From the NCBI RefSeq assembly GCF_023516595.1, contig NZ_JAMGBG010000071.1, forward strand, positions 1-56,074: DNA of 56,074 nucleotides, read 5' to 3'. Origin of the DNA: Streptomyces neyagawaensis. Lineage in GTDB: Bacteria > Actinomycetota > Actinomycetes > Streptomycetales > Streptomycetaceae. The stretch's first letter is position 1. Each line of letters begins with the position of its first letter. The translations under genes were made by a program, and so were the position numbers. The notes beneath the pieces are model-generated. The model searched no databases and was not told the origin of the DNA. It saw only the letters and a program-made list of their open reading frames with translations. This document shows, piece after piece, positions 43,805 through 51,593 of the stretch.

Positions 43805-44929
43805 ATGACCGGGATGAGCAGGGGCCGTTTTCTGAGGTGGGGTGCGGCGCTCGGCGGTGGGCTGATGCTGCCGACGACGAGGGCCGCCGCCTTCATGGGC
43901 ACCGCGGAGCGCCCCCGCGGACTGTCGTACCGGAGTGTCGTGTACGAGGTCGGCGAGGGCGACACCCCCGCCACCGCCTGGAACCGGCACCGGATGCGCG
44001 CGGACCTGCGCGCGATACGAAACGATCTGCACGCCACCGCCGTCAAGGTCACCGGCGACGGCGTGGACCGGCTCACCGCGACCGCCGCCGAGGCGGCCGA
44101 GCGCGGTCTCGCGGTCTGGCTGGAGCCGACGCTCGGGGGCGTTCCCGAGGACGACATTCTCGACCACCTCGCCGAGACGGGCCGCTTCGCGGAGCGGCTG
44201 CGTCGGCAGGGCGTGGACACGCATCTGAGCGTCGGCTGCGAGTTCCTGATCTTCCTGCCCGGCATCGTGCCGGGCGACGACATCCTGGAGCGGATCGAGA
44301 ACCTCCTCGCGGGACACTTCGACCCAGTGGAGGCCGCCCGGCGGGTCCACGACTTCACACGCCGGGCCGCCGCCGTCGCCCGTTCCGTCTTCCGGGGCCC
44401 GCTGACGTACGCCGCCGCGGACGACGAGGAGGTCGACTGGGACCTCTTCGACATCGTCGGCCTCGACTACTACGGCTACCACCGCACCCACGCCGGTCAC
44501 GTCCGCGACCTCGCGCGCCACATCCGGCCGGGCAAGCCGCTCTCGGTCCAGGAGTTCGGCTGCTGCACCTTCGAGGGCGCGCCCCGGGAGGGCGGCATGG
44601 GGTGGTTCGCCGTGGACCATCGCGCCGACCCCCCGGCGATCAAGGGCGACCTGAGGCGCAGCGAGCGCACGCAGGCCGCGTACGTCACCGATGTCGTCGC
44701 CGCGTGCGAGGCGCTCGGCCTGTACGCCGCCCACGCGTTCACCTTCGTCTCCGCGGACTCCCCGCACCGCCCGGACGATCCCCGCCACGACCTCGACATG
44801 GCGAGCTACGCCCTGGTCAAGCCGATCGAGGCCCGTCCCGGCACTCCCGCGTCCGGCTGGCACTGGGAGCCGAAGACGGCCTTCCACGCGCTGGCGCGCG
44901 CGTACCGGCAGTGCGCCGCTCACAAGTGA
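43805..44929 (+). CDS. Secreted TIM-barrel (glycoside-hydrolase-like) protein
   Basis: A 374-residue exported protein. The start has an RGRFLRWGAALGGG motif with a single Arg pair shape and an Ala-rich cleavage region. The body reads as a barrel: RMRADLRAIRNDLHATAVKV, then GLAVWLEP, LSVGCEF (candidate acid/base Glu), FDIVGLDYYGYHR and SVQEFGCCTF (candidate nucleophile Glu). This is the clan-A glycosidase pattern. From memory, relatives are often labelled abortive infection proteins, which the sequence does not support. GGGAGGGAAGG precedes ATG 43805. It lies upstream of the gas-vesicle cluster but is separated by a repeat array. Confidence 0.7.
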   Translation: MTGMSRGRFLRWGAALGGGLMLPTTRAAAFMGTAERPRGLSYRSVVYEVGEGDTPATAWNRHRMRADLRAIRNDLHATAVKVTGDGVDRLTATAAEAAERGLAVWLEPTLGGVPEDDILDHLAETGRFAERLRRQGVDTHLSVGCEFLIFLPGIVPGDDILERIENLLAGHFDPVEAARRVHDFTRRAAAVARSVFRGPLTYAAADDEEVDWDLFDIVGLDYYGYHRTHAGHVRDLARHIRPGKPLSVQEFGCCTFEGAPREGGMGWFAVDHRADPPAIKGDLRRSERTQAAYVTDVVAACEALGLYAAHAFTFVSADSPHRPDDPRHDLDMASYALVKPIEARPGTPASGWHWEPKTAFHALARAYRQCAAHK

Positions 44930-44940
44930 CGGCGCGAGTG

Positions 44941-44988
44941 ACCACCGGACCACCGGACCACCGGACCACCGGACCACCGGACCACCGG
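44941..44988. repeat. Six perfect copies of an 8-bp repeat upstream of gvpO
   Basis: ACCACCGG repeated six times without error (48 bases), followed by an A/T-rich stretch (44990-45040) likely to hold the gas-vesicle promoter. The array lies 83-130 bases before gvpO. The unit is not a multiple of three and is prone to slippage. Confidence 0.97.
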
Positions 44989-45070
44989 AGTGACGAAATT
45001 TTCCTGACCTAATCGCCTCAAACGTGTCATACATGCTTTTTCGGGCACACGGCGAGATGAGAGAGAGAAG

Positions 45071-45406
45071 GTGAGAGCCACGAACGGCCATGAGTCGGAG
45101 AAGCGCCGTTCCTCGTCGCGGCAGGAGCCCGCCGAGGAGCGTGTCTCCGCGCCCGAGGCCATTCGGAGCGCGCTCGAGCAGCTCACCGTAGTGCTGGGAC
45201 GCGTTCCGGAGTCCGTTTCCGCGCTGAAACCGACAGAAGAGGGCTGGGAGGCCGAGGTCGAGGTCGAGGAACTGGAGCGCGTCCCGCAGACGAGCAGCGT
45301 GATGGCGAGCTACCAGGTGGTCCTGGACCCGGCGGGCAAGCTGCTGGCGTACGAGCGCGGACGCCGGTACACGCGCGCGCAGATCGACCGGGCCGGCGGC
45401 CGCTGA
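45071..45406 (+). CDS. gvpO: Gas vesicle protein GvpO
   Basis: A 111-residue cytoplasmic protein of the GvpO family, an accessory or regulatory gas-vesicle factor. The C-terminal domain shows WEAEVEVEELERVPQTSSVM and the conserved YQVVLDPAGKLLAYERGRRY. The N-terminus is a charged, disordered lead. It is the first gene of the cluster, as in other streptomycetes. The GTG start at 45071 follows a purine-rich GAGAGAGAAG. Its own promoter would lie in the A/T-rich stretch behind the 8-bp repeat. Confidence 0.92.
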   Translation: MRATNGHESEKRRSSSRQEPAEERVSAPEAIRSALEQLTVVLGRVPESVSALKPTEEGWEAEVEVEELERVPQTSSVMASYQVVLDPAGKLLAYERGRRYTRAQIDRAGGR

Positions 45407-45454
45407 GGCGACCGCCGACGCGCACGGACTCCCGTGCCCGGAAGGGATCACATC

Positions 45455-45913
45455 GTGACTGTGGTGCCACAGGGCGAGGGTGCGCTCGCTTCCCGCGGAG
45501 GCGGGGGTGGCGGCTCGGGGAACCTCTACGACGTGCTGGAACTGGTCCTGGACAGGGGCCTCGTCATCGACGCGTTCGCACGGGTCTCCCTGGTCGGCAT
45601 CGAGATACTCAAGATCGACGCCCGCGTGGTCGTGGCCAGTGTCGACACGTATCTGCGGTTCGCGGAGGCGTGCAACCGGCTGGACCTGGAGTCGGGGCGC
45701 AAGGCCCCCTCCCAGCTGACGGACCTGGTCGGCGACGCCACCGAGTCGGGCGCCCGCGGCAAGAGCAAGGGGGCGCTGTCGGGCGCGGTCGAGGCCGTCT
45801 CCGAGTCCCTCCAGAAGGGGCGCGAGGACCGCGAGTCCGGGCGCGAGAAGCAGCGGGTGCGTTCCGAACGCGGTGCGAGCCGCCGCTCCTCGAGGCATGA
45901 CGACGAGGAGTGA
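45455..45913 (+). CDS. gvpA: Gas vesicle structural protein GvpA
   Basis: The main shell protein of the gas vesicle, a 152-residue protein. The conserved ribbed core is NLYDVLELVLDRGLVIDAFA, RVSLVGIEILKIDARVVVAS, VDTYLRFAEAC. A Gly-rich lead (SRGGGGGGSG) precedes the core. The C-terminal tail of about 75 residues is charged and longer than in cyanobacterial GvpA, as in other streptomycetes. The GTG start at 45455 follows GGAAGG. It lies directly after gvpO. Confidence 0.95.
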   Translation: MTVVPQGEGALASRGGGGGGSGNLYDVLELVLDRGLVIDAFARVSLVGIEILKIDARVVVASVDTYLRFAEACNRLDLESGRKAPSQLTDLVGDATESGARGKSKGALSGAVEAVSESLQKGREDRESGREKQRVRSERGASRRSSRHDDEE

Positions 45914-45922
45914 GGCGAGCCG

Positions 45923-46636
45923 ATGTCCGTGTACATCTACGCGATCACCAAGGCGGAGCACCCTCTGGACCTCGACGACGTCCGGGGTGTCGGGGAGGAC
46001 GGCAGCGATCTGCACGCGGTGAGCAGCGGCTCCCTGAGTGCCGTCGTCAGCGAGGCCCCGGCCGATCTCTCGGTCGCCCGCCGGGACCTGGAGGCGCACC
46101 ACGAGGTCCAGGAGAACCTCTGGTCCGACGGGGCCATCCTGCCGCTGAGCTTCGGTTTCGTCGCCCCGGACGAGGATTCGGTGCGCGCCTTGCTGGACGA
46201 GCGGGCCGAGGCCTTCTCCCAGCGGCTGGACGAGCTGTCGGGCACCGCGGAGTTCAACGTGAAGGGGGTCACGGACGAGGATGTCCTGCTGCGCGCGATC
46301 CTCACCGACTCCGGGCAGGCCCGGACGCTGAACGAGTCGATCCGCGACGGCGGCGGCACGTACGAGGACCGGCTGGCCCTCGGCGAACTCGTGGCCCAGG
46401 AGGTGCAGAACCGGAACGCGGCGCTCGCCGAGGAGGTTCTCGCCACCATGCGTCCGCTGGTCGTCTCCGAGCAGGTCGCTCCGCCGTCCCAGCAGTACTT
46501 CGTGAACGCCTCCTTCCTGGTGGAGGACGCCCGGTCCGAGGAGTTCACCCGCGCCGGCGGGGAACTGGCCGAGCGCCTGGGCGAGGGCGTCGAACTCCGG
46601 CTGCGCGGCCCTCTGCCGCCGTACAGCTTCGTATGA
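45923..46636 (+). CDS. gvpF: Gas vesicle protein GvpF (GvpF/L family)
   Basis: A 237-residue accessory protein. The start is MSVYIYAITKAEHPL. The family segments LEAHHEVQENLWSDGAILPLSFG and EFNVKGVTDEDVLLRAI are present, and the C-terminus ends LRGPLPPYSFV. GvpF binds GvpA during assembly. It is the only GvpF/L member in the cluster. The spacing to gvpA is nine bases. The gvpG ATG at 46633 overlaps its stop, though the better gvpG start is further on. Confidence 0.95.
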   Translation: MSVYIYAITKAEHPLDLDDVRGVGEDGSDLHAVSSGSLSAVVSEAPADLSVARRDLEAHHEVQENLWSDGAILPLSFGFVAPDEDSVRALLDERAEAFSQRLDELSGTAEFNVKGVTDEDVLLRAILTDSGQARTLNESIRDGGGTYEDRLALGELVAQEVQNRNAALAEEVLATMRPLVVSEQVAPPSQQYFVNASFLVEDARSEEFTRAGGELAERLGEGVELRLRGPLPPYSFV

Positions 46637-46665
46637 CCGCCGCGCTGCTCCGAGGAGGCGAGGAC

Positions 46666-46929
46666 GTGGGACTGGTCGGAACCATCGTGACGTTGCCGTT
46701 CGCCCCGGTGCGCGGCATCGGCTGGGTGCTGGACAAGGTGCGGCAGACCGCCGAGGAGGAGTACTACGACCCCGCCCCGATCCAGGAGGAGTTGGTGAAT
46801 CTGGAGCGGGCGCGGACCGAGGGACGCATCGACGAGGAGGAGGCCACCCGGCGCGAGGACGAGTTGCTGCGCCGGTTGCAGGAGATCAGCGCCTTCCGGG
46901 CCCAGCAGGGCGCGGGACCCGGTCCGTGA
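46666..46929 (+). CDS. gvpG: Gas vesicle protein GvpG
   Basis: An 87-residue accessory protein. GTG 46666 is preferred over ATG 46633 because AGGAGG sits eight bases upstream and the family starts with GLVGTIVTLPFAPVRGIGWV. A helical, charged rest (EEEYYDPAPIQEELVNLERA, then EEATRREDELLRRLQEI) matches GvpG. It follows gvpF with 29 bases between. Confidence 0.92.
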   Translation: MGLVGTIVTLPFAPVRGIGWVLDKVRQTAEEEYYDPAPIQEELVNLERARTEGRIDEEEATRREDELLRRLQEISAFRAQQGAGPGP

Positions 46930-46960
46930 CGCACGTGGGGTACGGAAAGAAGACTGGATC

Positions 46961-47545
46961 ATGAAGAACGCGACGATCGGCGCGGCCATCCTGGGGGGCT
47001 ACCTCCTCGGCCGGACGAAGAAGGCGAAGCTCGCGCTCGGCGCCGGGGCGCTGCTGGCCGGCGCCAAGGCCAGGCCGGGGCAGCTCGCCGGCCTGCTCGA
47101 CTCCCCCTTCCTGAGCAACGTCACCCAGCAGGTGCGCGGGGAACTGACGGAGGCGAGCAAGGCGGCGGCGACCCACGTGCTGACGGCGAAGGCGGACAGC
47201 CTGGCCGGCGCCCTCCACGAACGCACCGAGGGGCTCCGCGAGCGGGCACACCCGGACGGCGGTGAGCCGAAGGGCGACGACGAGCGGACCGAGCCGGACG
47301 ACCAGCAGGACGAGCAGGACGAACAGGACGAGGAGAACGAGGAGAACGAGGAGAGCGAGCGGGACGAGCAGGGCGCCGAGAGCGGCGGGGGCGGCGGGAA
47401 GGGCCGGCCCGCGGCGAAGAGGAGCCGGAGCGGCGGCGGGCCGCAGCGCCGGAGCACGGCGTCGCGTGCGAAGAAGCAGACCGCTTCCGCGAGCCGCACC
47501 AAGAGCGGGAGCGGCTCCAGGTCGAGGAGGCAGGACGATGGCTGA
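46961..47545 (+). CDS. Gas-vesicle-cluster protein, GvpY-like
   Basis: A 194-residue protein found in this position in streptomycete gvp clusters. The start MKNATIGAAILGGYLLGRTK is a short hydrophobic stretch before basic residues, then GALLAGAKARPGQLAGLL. After residue 80 it becomes acidic (DEQDEQDEENEENEESERDE), then strongly basic (Arg/Lys/Ser-rich) at the end. Such charge blocks fit assembly or phase-separation roles, but none is shown. Its stop overlaps the next start by eight bases. Confidence 0.8.
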   Translation: MKNATIGAAILGGYLLGRTKKAKLALGAGALLAGAKARPGQLAGLLDSPFLSNVTQQVRGELTEASKAAATHVLTAKADSLAGALHERTEGLRERAHPDGGEPKGDDERTEPDDQQDEQDEQDEENEENEESERDEQGAESGGGGGKGRPAAKRSRSGGGPQRRSTASRAKKQTASASRTKSGSGSRSRRQDDG

Positions 47546-48707
47546 GGGCAAGGGAGCGAAAGGCGGTGCCGGCACCCTCAGCAAGGCGAGGGACGAGGCG
47601 CCGCACAACCCCGGTACGACCCGGCTGAAGGAGGAGCTGGAGGAATACATCGAGGCGCGGCTGGCCGTGATGCTCGAAGGCGCGGGCCACAAGATCGGCG
47701 AGGGCGCCCGCCGGATCGGCGAGGGACATCTGACGGACGGTCTGGCCTCGACCGCGTCCCACGCCAAGGGTGCGCTCATGGAGAAGGCGAAGGGTGCGGG
47801 TGGCAAGGCCATGGACGTGGCCGGGAAGGCGAAGGACGCGGCGGGGAAGGCCAAGGACTCCGCCGCAGGCAAGAAGCACGGCAAGTCGCCCGAGGGCGGC
47901 ACCGGCCGCGGGCACACCATCATCGAGGACATCAACGTGGGTGTCCCGGTGCGCGAGGCGTACAACCAGTGGACCCAGTTCCAGGAGTTCAGCCGGTTCG
48001 CCAAGGGCGTCGTCGCCGTCGATCAGCAGGACGACACCACGACGCAGTGGCAGGTGAAGGTCGCCAAGTCGAAGCGGCGCTGGCGCGGCAACATCACGGA
48101 ACAGGTGCCCGACCAGCGCATCGCCTGGACCTCCGAGGGCGAGAAGGCCACGACCAAGGGCGTCGTCACCTTCCACCCGCTCGGCGAGAACCTCACCAAG
48201 GTGCTGCTCGTCATGGAGTACTCCCCCAAGGGGCTCTTCGAGCGGACCGGCGGTCTGTTCAGGTCCCAGGGCCGCCGCGCCCGCCTCGACCTCAAGCTGT
48301 ACCGCACGTTCGTGATGATGCGCGGCGAGGCCACGGGCGGCTGGCGCGGCGAGATCCACGACGGCGAGGTCACCCAACCGCACGAATCGGCCGAGGACGA
48401 GGACACCGAGCCACGGGACGAAGAAGAGGGAGAGGACACCGAGCCGCGGGACGAAGAAGAGGACGAGGACACGGAGGCGCGGGAGGAGGAGGACGAGGAC
48501 ACGGAGGCGCGGGACGAGAAGGACGAGGAGGACGAGGACCGAGCCCAGGAGCCCGACGACGAGTACGAGGACGAGGACGAGGAGGCGGGTGAGGACGAGG
48601 CGGACGACGAGTACGAGGACGACGAGGAAGACGTGGACGACGAGTACGAGGACGAGGAACCGGAGGACGAGGAAGCGGAAGAGGAAGCGAGGTCGAGGGC
48701 GTCGTGA
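47538..48707 (+). CDS. Gas-vesicle-cluster SRPBCC protein, GvpZ-like
   Basis: A 389-residue protein. Residues 1-115 are Lys/Ala/Gly-rich with repeated GKAKDAAGKAKDS units. The SRPBCC (START-like) domain spans about 125-275, starting TIIEDINVGVPVREAYNQWT, then EFSRFAKGVVAVDQ and the WRGEI strand end. The last 105 residues are an Asp/Glu-rich tail with partly repeated EDTEPRDEEE units. SRPBCC domains usually hold hydrophobic ligands; in gas vesicles this may help assembly. GAGGAGG precedes ATG 47538. The next gene's GTG overlaps its stop. Confidence 0.85.
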   Translation: MAEGKGAKGGAGTLSKARDEAPHNPGTTRLKEELEEYIEARLAVMLEGAGHKIGEGARRIGEGHLTDGLASTASHAKGALMEKAKGAGGKAMDVAGKAKDAAGKAKDSAAGKKHGKSPEGGTGRGHTIIEDINVGVPVREAYNQWTQFQEFSRFAKGVVAVDQQDDTTTQWQVKVAKSKRRWRGNITEQVPDQRIAWTSEGEKATTKGVVTFHPLGENLTKVLLVMEYSPKGLFERTGGLFRSQGRRARLDLKLYRTFVMMRGEATGGWRGEIHDGEVTQPHESAEDEDTEPRDEEEGEDTEPRDEEEDEDTEAREEEDEDTEARDEKDEEDEDRAQEPDDEYEDEDEEAGEDEADDEYEDDEEDVDDEYEDEEPEDEEAEEEARSRAS

Positions 48708-49309
48708 GCCGGCCCGCCGACTCCCCCGCCCAGACCCCGTCGCGGGCCTTCACCCCCTACGGCGGCGGCCAGGGGTCCAGCGCGAACCTCGCCGACATCC
48801 TGGAACGGGTCCTCGACAAGGGCATCGTCATCGTCGGCGACATCAAGGTGAACCTGCTCGACATCGAGCTGCTCACGATCAAGCTGCGTCTGCTGGTCGC
48901 GTCGGTCGACAAGGCCAAGGAGATCGGCATCGACTGGTGGGAGCACGATCCCGCCCTGTCGTCGCGCGCGTCCCGCTCCGACGGACGCCGCTCCCTTGAG
49001 GAGCAGAACGATCGCCTCCGCGAGGAGGTCAGGGAACTCCGGGGCCGTCTGGAGGAGTCCCCGGCGGAGCTGTCCCCGAGCGGCTCGTCGTCGTCGGAGC
49101 GTCGCCGCGCCCCCGAGCCCGAACGCAAGGCCCGCGATCCCGAACGTCGTGATCCCGAACGTAGTGATCCCGAACGCAGGGCCCGCGCCGCACCCCGCCG
49201 GGCGGAGGGCCGTCCGGATGAGGCGCGCCCCAAGCGGCGCAAGGCGTCCGCCGCGCGGGGCGACGACGAACGGAGCGATGAGGAGCGGGACGAGGACCGG
49301 CACCGATGA
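48704..49309 (+). CDS. gvpJ: Gas vesicle protein GvpJ (GvpA family)
   Basis: A 201-residue minor shell protein. The GvpA-like core is NLADILERVLDKGIVIVGDI, KVNLLDIELLTIKLRLLVAS, VDKAKEIGIDWWE; the GIDWWE end is typical of GvpJ. The C-terminal half is a charged, Arg/Glu-rich tail with DPER repeats. GTG 48704 overlaps the upstream stop. GvpJ is thought to act in nucleation of the shell tip. Confidence 0.92.
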   Translation: MSRPADSPAQTPSRAFTPYGGGQGSSANLADILERVLDKGIVIVGDIKVNLLDIELLTIKLRLLVASVDKAKEIGIDWWEHDPALSSRASRSDGRRSLEEQNDRLREEVRELRGRLEESPAELSPSGSSSSERRRAPEPERKARDPERRDPERSDPERRARAAPRRAEGRPDEARPKRRKASAARGDDERSDEERDEDRHR

Positions 49310-49689
49310 GCGCGTACGACCCGCCCGCCGCGTACGACGACGAGTACGACCGCCCCCTCAGCGGACGTCAGGTCGCGCTGATCGATCTGCTCGACCGGCT
49401 GCTGAGCGGGGGTGTCGTGCTGACCGGCGATGTCGTGCTGAGCATCGCGGACATCGACCTCGTGCGGATCTCGCTGCGCGCGGTGATCGTCGCCGTCCGC
49501 GAGCAGATGGAGGAGCAGTGGGCCCCGATCCTGCCGCCCGCAACGAACGCGGACCCGGCGTACACAGACCGGCCACCCACTCACCCGGCTCCCTCGGACC
49601 CGGCGTACACAGACCGGCCACCCACTCACCCGGCTCCCTCGGACCCGGCGTACCCGGAAGGGCACGGTCATGGTGCCGATGCCCTCTGA
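49306..49689 (+). CDS. gvpS: Gas vesicle protein GvpS/M-like (GvpA family)
   Basis: A 127-residue minor GvpA-family protein. The core is RQVALIDLLDRLLSGGVVLT, GDVVLSIADIDLVRISLRAV, IVAVREQMEEQWAP. The position between gvpJ and gvpK fits GvpS of other streptomycetes. The C-terminus carries a perfect 45-bp tandem duplication encoding DPAYTDRPPTHPAPS twice. ATG 49306 overlaps the gvpJ stop. The gvpK start lies inside its last codons. Confidence 0.88.
   Translation: MSAYDPPAAYDDEYDRPLSGRQVALIDLLDRLLSGGVVLTGDVVLSIADIDLVRISLRAVIVAVREQMEEQWAPILPPATNADPAYTDRPPTHPAPSDPAYTDRPPTHPAPSDPAYPEGHGHGADAL
49551..49653. repeat. 45-bp perfect tandem duplication in gvpS
   Basis: Two identical 45-bp units (49551-49595, 49596-49640), then 13 bases of a third. 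The unit is in frame and adds 15 residues to the Pro-rich tail. Confidence 0.97.
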
Positions 49690-50077
49690 GGGGCCGCCCA
49701 TCGACCGGCTGCGGGAGGTGGCGGAGGCCGCGCGGCGCGCGTTCTCGGTGCTGCCCGCCCGGCCGGAGGAGATCGCCCCGCCACCGCTCTCCCGCGGCGG
49801 GGCGGTCGCCCACCGGCTGCGGACCGATCCGGACACCGTGGAGCGGGACCTCGTCAAGCTGGTGCTCACCATCGTCGAACTGCTGCGCCAGCTGATGGAG
49901 CGCCAGGCCCTCCACCGCGTCGACCAGGGAGGACTGACCGAGGAGCAGGAGGAGCGCCTCGGGATGACCCTGATGGTCCTGCACGACCGCATGGAAGAAC
50001 TCTGCGACCGCTACGGCCTCACCCTGGACGACCTGAACCTCGACCTCGGCCCCCTGGGCACCCTGCTCCCGCCGTGA
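49670..50077 (+). CDS. gvpK: Gas vesicle protein GvpK
   Basis: A 135-residue accessory protein. Family segments are TVERDLVKLVLTIVELLRQL, MERQALHRVDQGGLTEEQEE and the end YGLTLDDLNLDLGPLGTLL. It closes the cluster. ATG 49670 follows GGAAGGG and overlaps the gvpS 3' end by 20 bases. Downstream genes start 60 bases later and belong to other pathways. Confidence 0.94.
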   Translation: MVPMPSEGPPIDRLREVAEAARRAFSVLPARPEEIAPPPLSRGGAVAHRLRTDPDTVERDLVKLVLTIVELLRQLMERQALHRVDQGGLTEEQEERLGMTLMVLHDRMEELCDRYGLTLDDLNLDLGPLGTLLPP

Positions 50078-50137
50078 TCCCCCTCCGCGTACTCCTCCGC
50101 ATACGTGGGCCCGCCCGTTCCGGGGCAGAGTGAGCCC

Positions 50138-50590
50138 ATGGCTGACGAAACGACGGCACGGGCGTGGCTGGCCACCGCCGTGGCGGAGGCGCGGGCAGGT
50201 CTCGCCGAGGGCGGCATCCCGATCGGCGCGGCGCTCTACGGCCCGGACGGCACCGTCCTCGGGCGGGGGCACAACCGGCGGGTCCAGGACGGCGACCCGT
50301 CCACGCACGCGGAGACGGCCGCGTTCCGCGCGGCGGGCCGGCAGCGGACGTATCGCGGTACGACGATGGTGACGACGCTGTCGCCGTGCTGGTACTGCTC
50401 CGGCCTGGTACGGCAGTTCGGCATCTCACGGGTGGTGATCGGCGAGGCCGAGACCTTCCACGGCGGTCACGACTGGCTCGCGGAGCACGGCGTGGAGATC
50501 GTCGTCCTCGACGACGCGGAGTGCGTGGCCCTGATGCGTGACTTCATCGAGAAGAACCCGGCTCTGTGGAACGAGGACATCGGTGATTAG
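50138..50590 (+). CDS. Cytosine deaminase, fungal Fcy1-like
   Basis: A 150-residue zinc deaminase of the CDA fold. The zinc site is HAET (His57, Glu59) and SPCWYC (Cys84, Cys87). The C-terminus, MRDFIEKNPALWNEDIG, closely resembles yeast Fcy1 (which ends with a W-x-EDIGE motif), so cytosine to uracil is the best guess; guanine or other nucleobases are possible. The CodA-type bacterial deaminase is unrelated. The following oxygenase gene overlaps the stop by eight bases, so both are on one transcript and may act in one nucleobase pathway. Confidence 0.88.
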   Translation: MADETTARAWLATAVAEARAGLAEGGIPIGAALYGPDGTVLGRGHNRRVQDGDPSTHAETAAFRAAGRQRTYRGTTMVTTLSPCWYCSGLVRQFGISRVVIGEAETFHGGHDWLAEHGVEIVVLDDAECVALMRDFIEKNPALWNEDIGD

Positions 50591-51593
50591 CCCCAACAGC
50601 CCCGGTACCCCCAACGGTGCCGGTAGGCCCAGCAGCCCCCGCGTCCCGACCATCGACCTGGCCCCCTGGTTCGACGGCGACGAGGAGGACCGGGCCCGGA
50701 TCGCGCGTACCGTCGACGAGGCGCTCCAGACCGCCGGGTTCCTGCTGGTGACGGGACACGGCGTGGACCCGGCGCTGCGGACGCGCATGCGGGAGGCGGC
50801 GCGGGCCTTCTTCACGCTGCCCGCGGAACGCAAGCGGGCGTACGAGGTGAAGGTCGGCGGGAGGGGGTGGCTGGGGCCGGGGGCCGAGGCGAACGGCTAC
50901 GCGGAGGGGACCGAGACCCCGCCGGATCTGAAGGAGTCGCTGACCTTCGCGACGCACGAGCCGTTCGAGGACCCGGTGGTCAACGCGGAGTGGTACCAGC
51001 CGAACGTCTGGCCGACCGAGGTGCCGGAGCTGCGGCCGCTCTGCGAGGAGTACCTGGACCGGATGGGCGAGCTGGAGCGGCATCTGCTCACCCTGCTCGG
51101 CGACGCGCTCGGCCTCGAACGGGACTTCTTCGCCCGGCACATGAGCCACCCCACCTACGGCTTCAACATCAACTGGTACCCGGGCCGGGACGTCCTCGGC
51201 GACCCCGCTCCCGGCCAGTTCCGGATCGGCCCCCACACCGACTTCGGCACGGTCACGATCCTCGACCGGCAGGCCGGAAAGGGCGGGCTCCAGGTGTACA
51301 CGGACGAGGGCGGCTGGGAGGACGCGCCATACGATCCGACGGCCTTCACCATCAACATCGGTGACCTGATGGCCCGGTGGACCGGTGACCGCTGGCGCTC
51401 CGGACGGCACCGCGTACTGCCGCCGCCGGCCGACGAGCCGGCCGAGGAGCTGATGTCGCTGGTCTACTTCGGGGAGTGCACACCGGGCACGGTCGTCGAA
51501 TCGGTACCCGCCCCGGTCGGGCGGGTCGCGTACCCGCCGGTCGACTCGCACGTCTACCTGCGGGAGAAGCTCGACGCGATCACCGTGGGCTGA
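50583..51593 (+). CDS. 2-oxoglutarate/Fe(II) dioxygenase (isopenicillin N synthase family)
   Basis: A 336-residue oxygenase. The N-terminal DIOX_N part is VPTIDLAPWFDGDEEDRARI. The iron ligands are His218 and Asp220 in GPHTDFGTVTIL and His276 in SGRHRVL. Arg/Ser for 2-oxoglutarate would lie in RHRVLPP and ELMSLVYF. The overlapping cytosine deaminase makes a pyrimidine substrate plausible: fungal thymine 7-hydroxylase belongs to this family. Gibberellin or antibiotic substrates are the alternative. GTG 50583 lies within the deaminase 3' end. Confidence 0.88.
   Translation: MISPNSPGTPNGAGRPSSPRVPTIDLAPWFDGDEEDRARIARTVDEALQTAGFLLVTGHGVDPALRTRMREAARAFFTLPAERKRAYEVKVGGRGWLGPGAEANGYAEGTETPPDLKESLTFATHEPFEDPVVNAEWYQPNVWPTEVPELRPLCEEYLDRMGELERHLLTLLGDALGLERDFFARHMSHPTYGFNINWYPGRDVLGDPAPGQFRIGPHTDFGTVTILDRQAGKGGLQVYTDEGGWEDAPYDPTAFTINIGDLMARWTGDRWRSGRHRVLPPPADEPAEELMSLVYFGECTPGTVVESVPAPVGRVAYPPVDSHVYLREKLDAITVG

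Noticed and set aside
44941..44988. CRISPR-like array
   Set aside because: The copies are contiguous with no spacers and only 8 bp long. It is a simple tandem repeat. No cas genes are present.
46633..46665. ATG 46633 as the gvpG start
   Set aside because: It gives 11 extra residues not typical of GvpG. The AGGAGG site points to GTG 46666.
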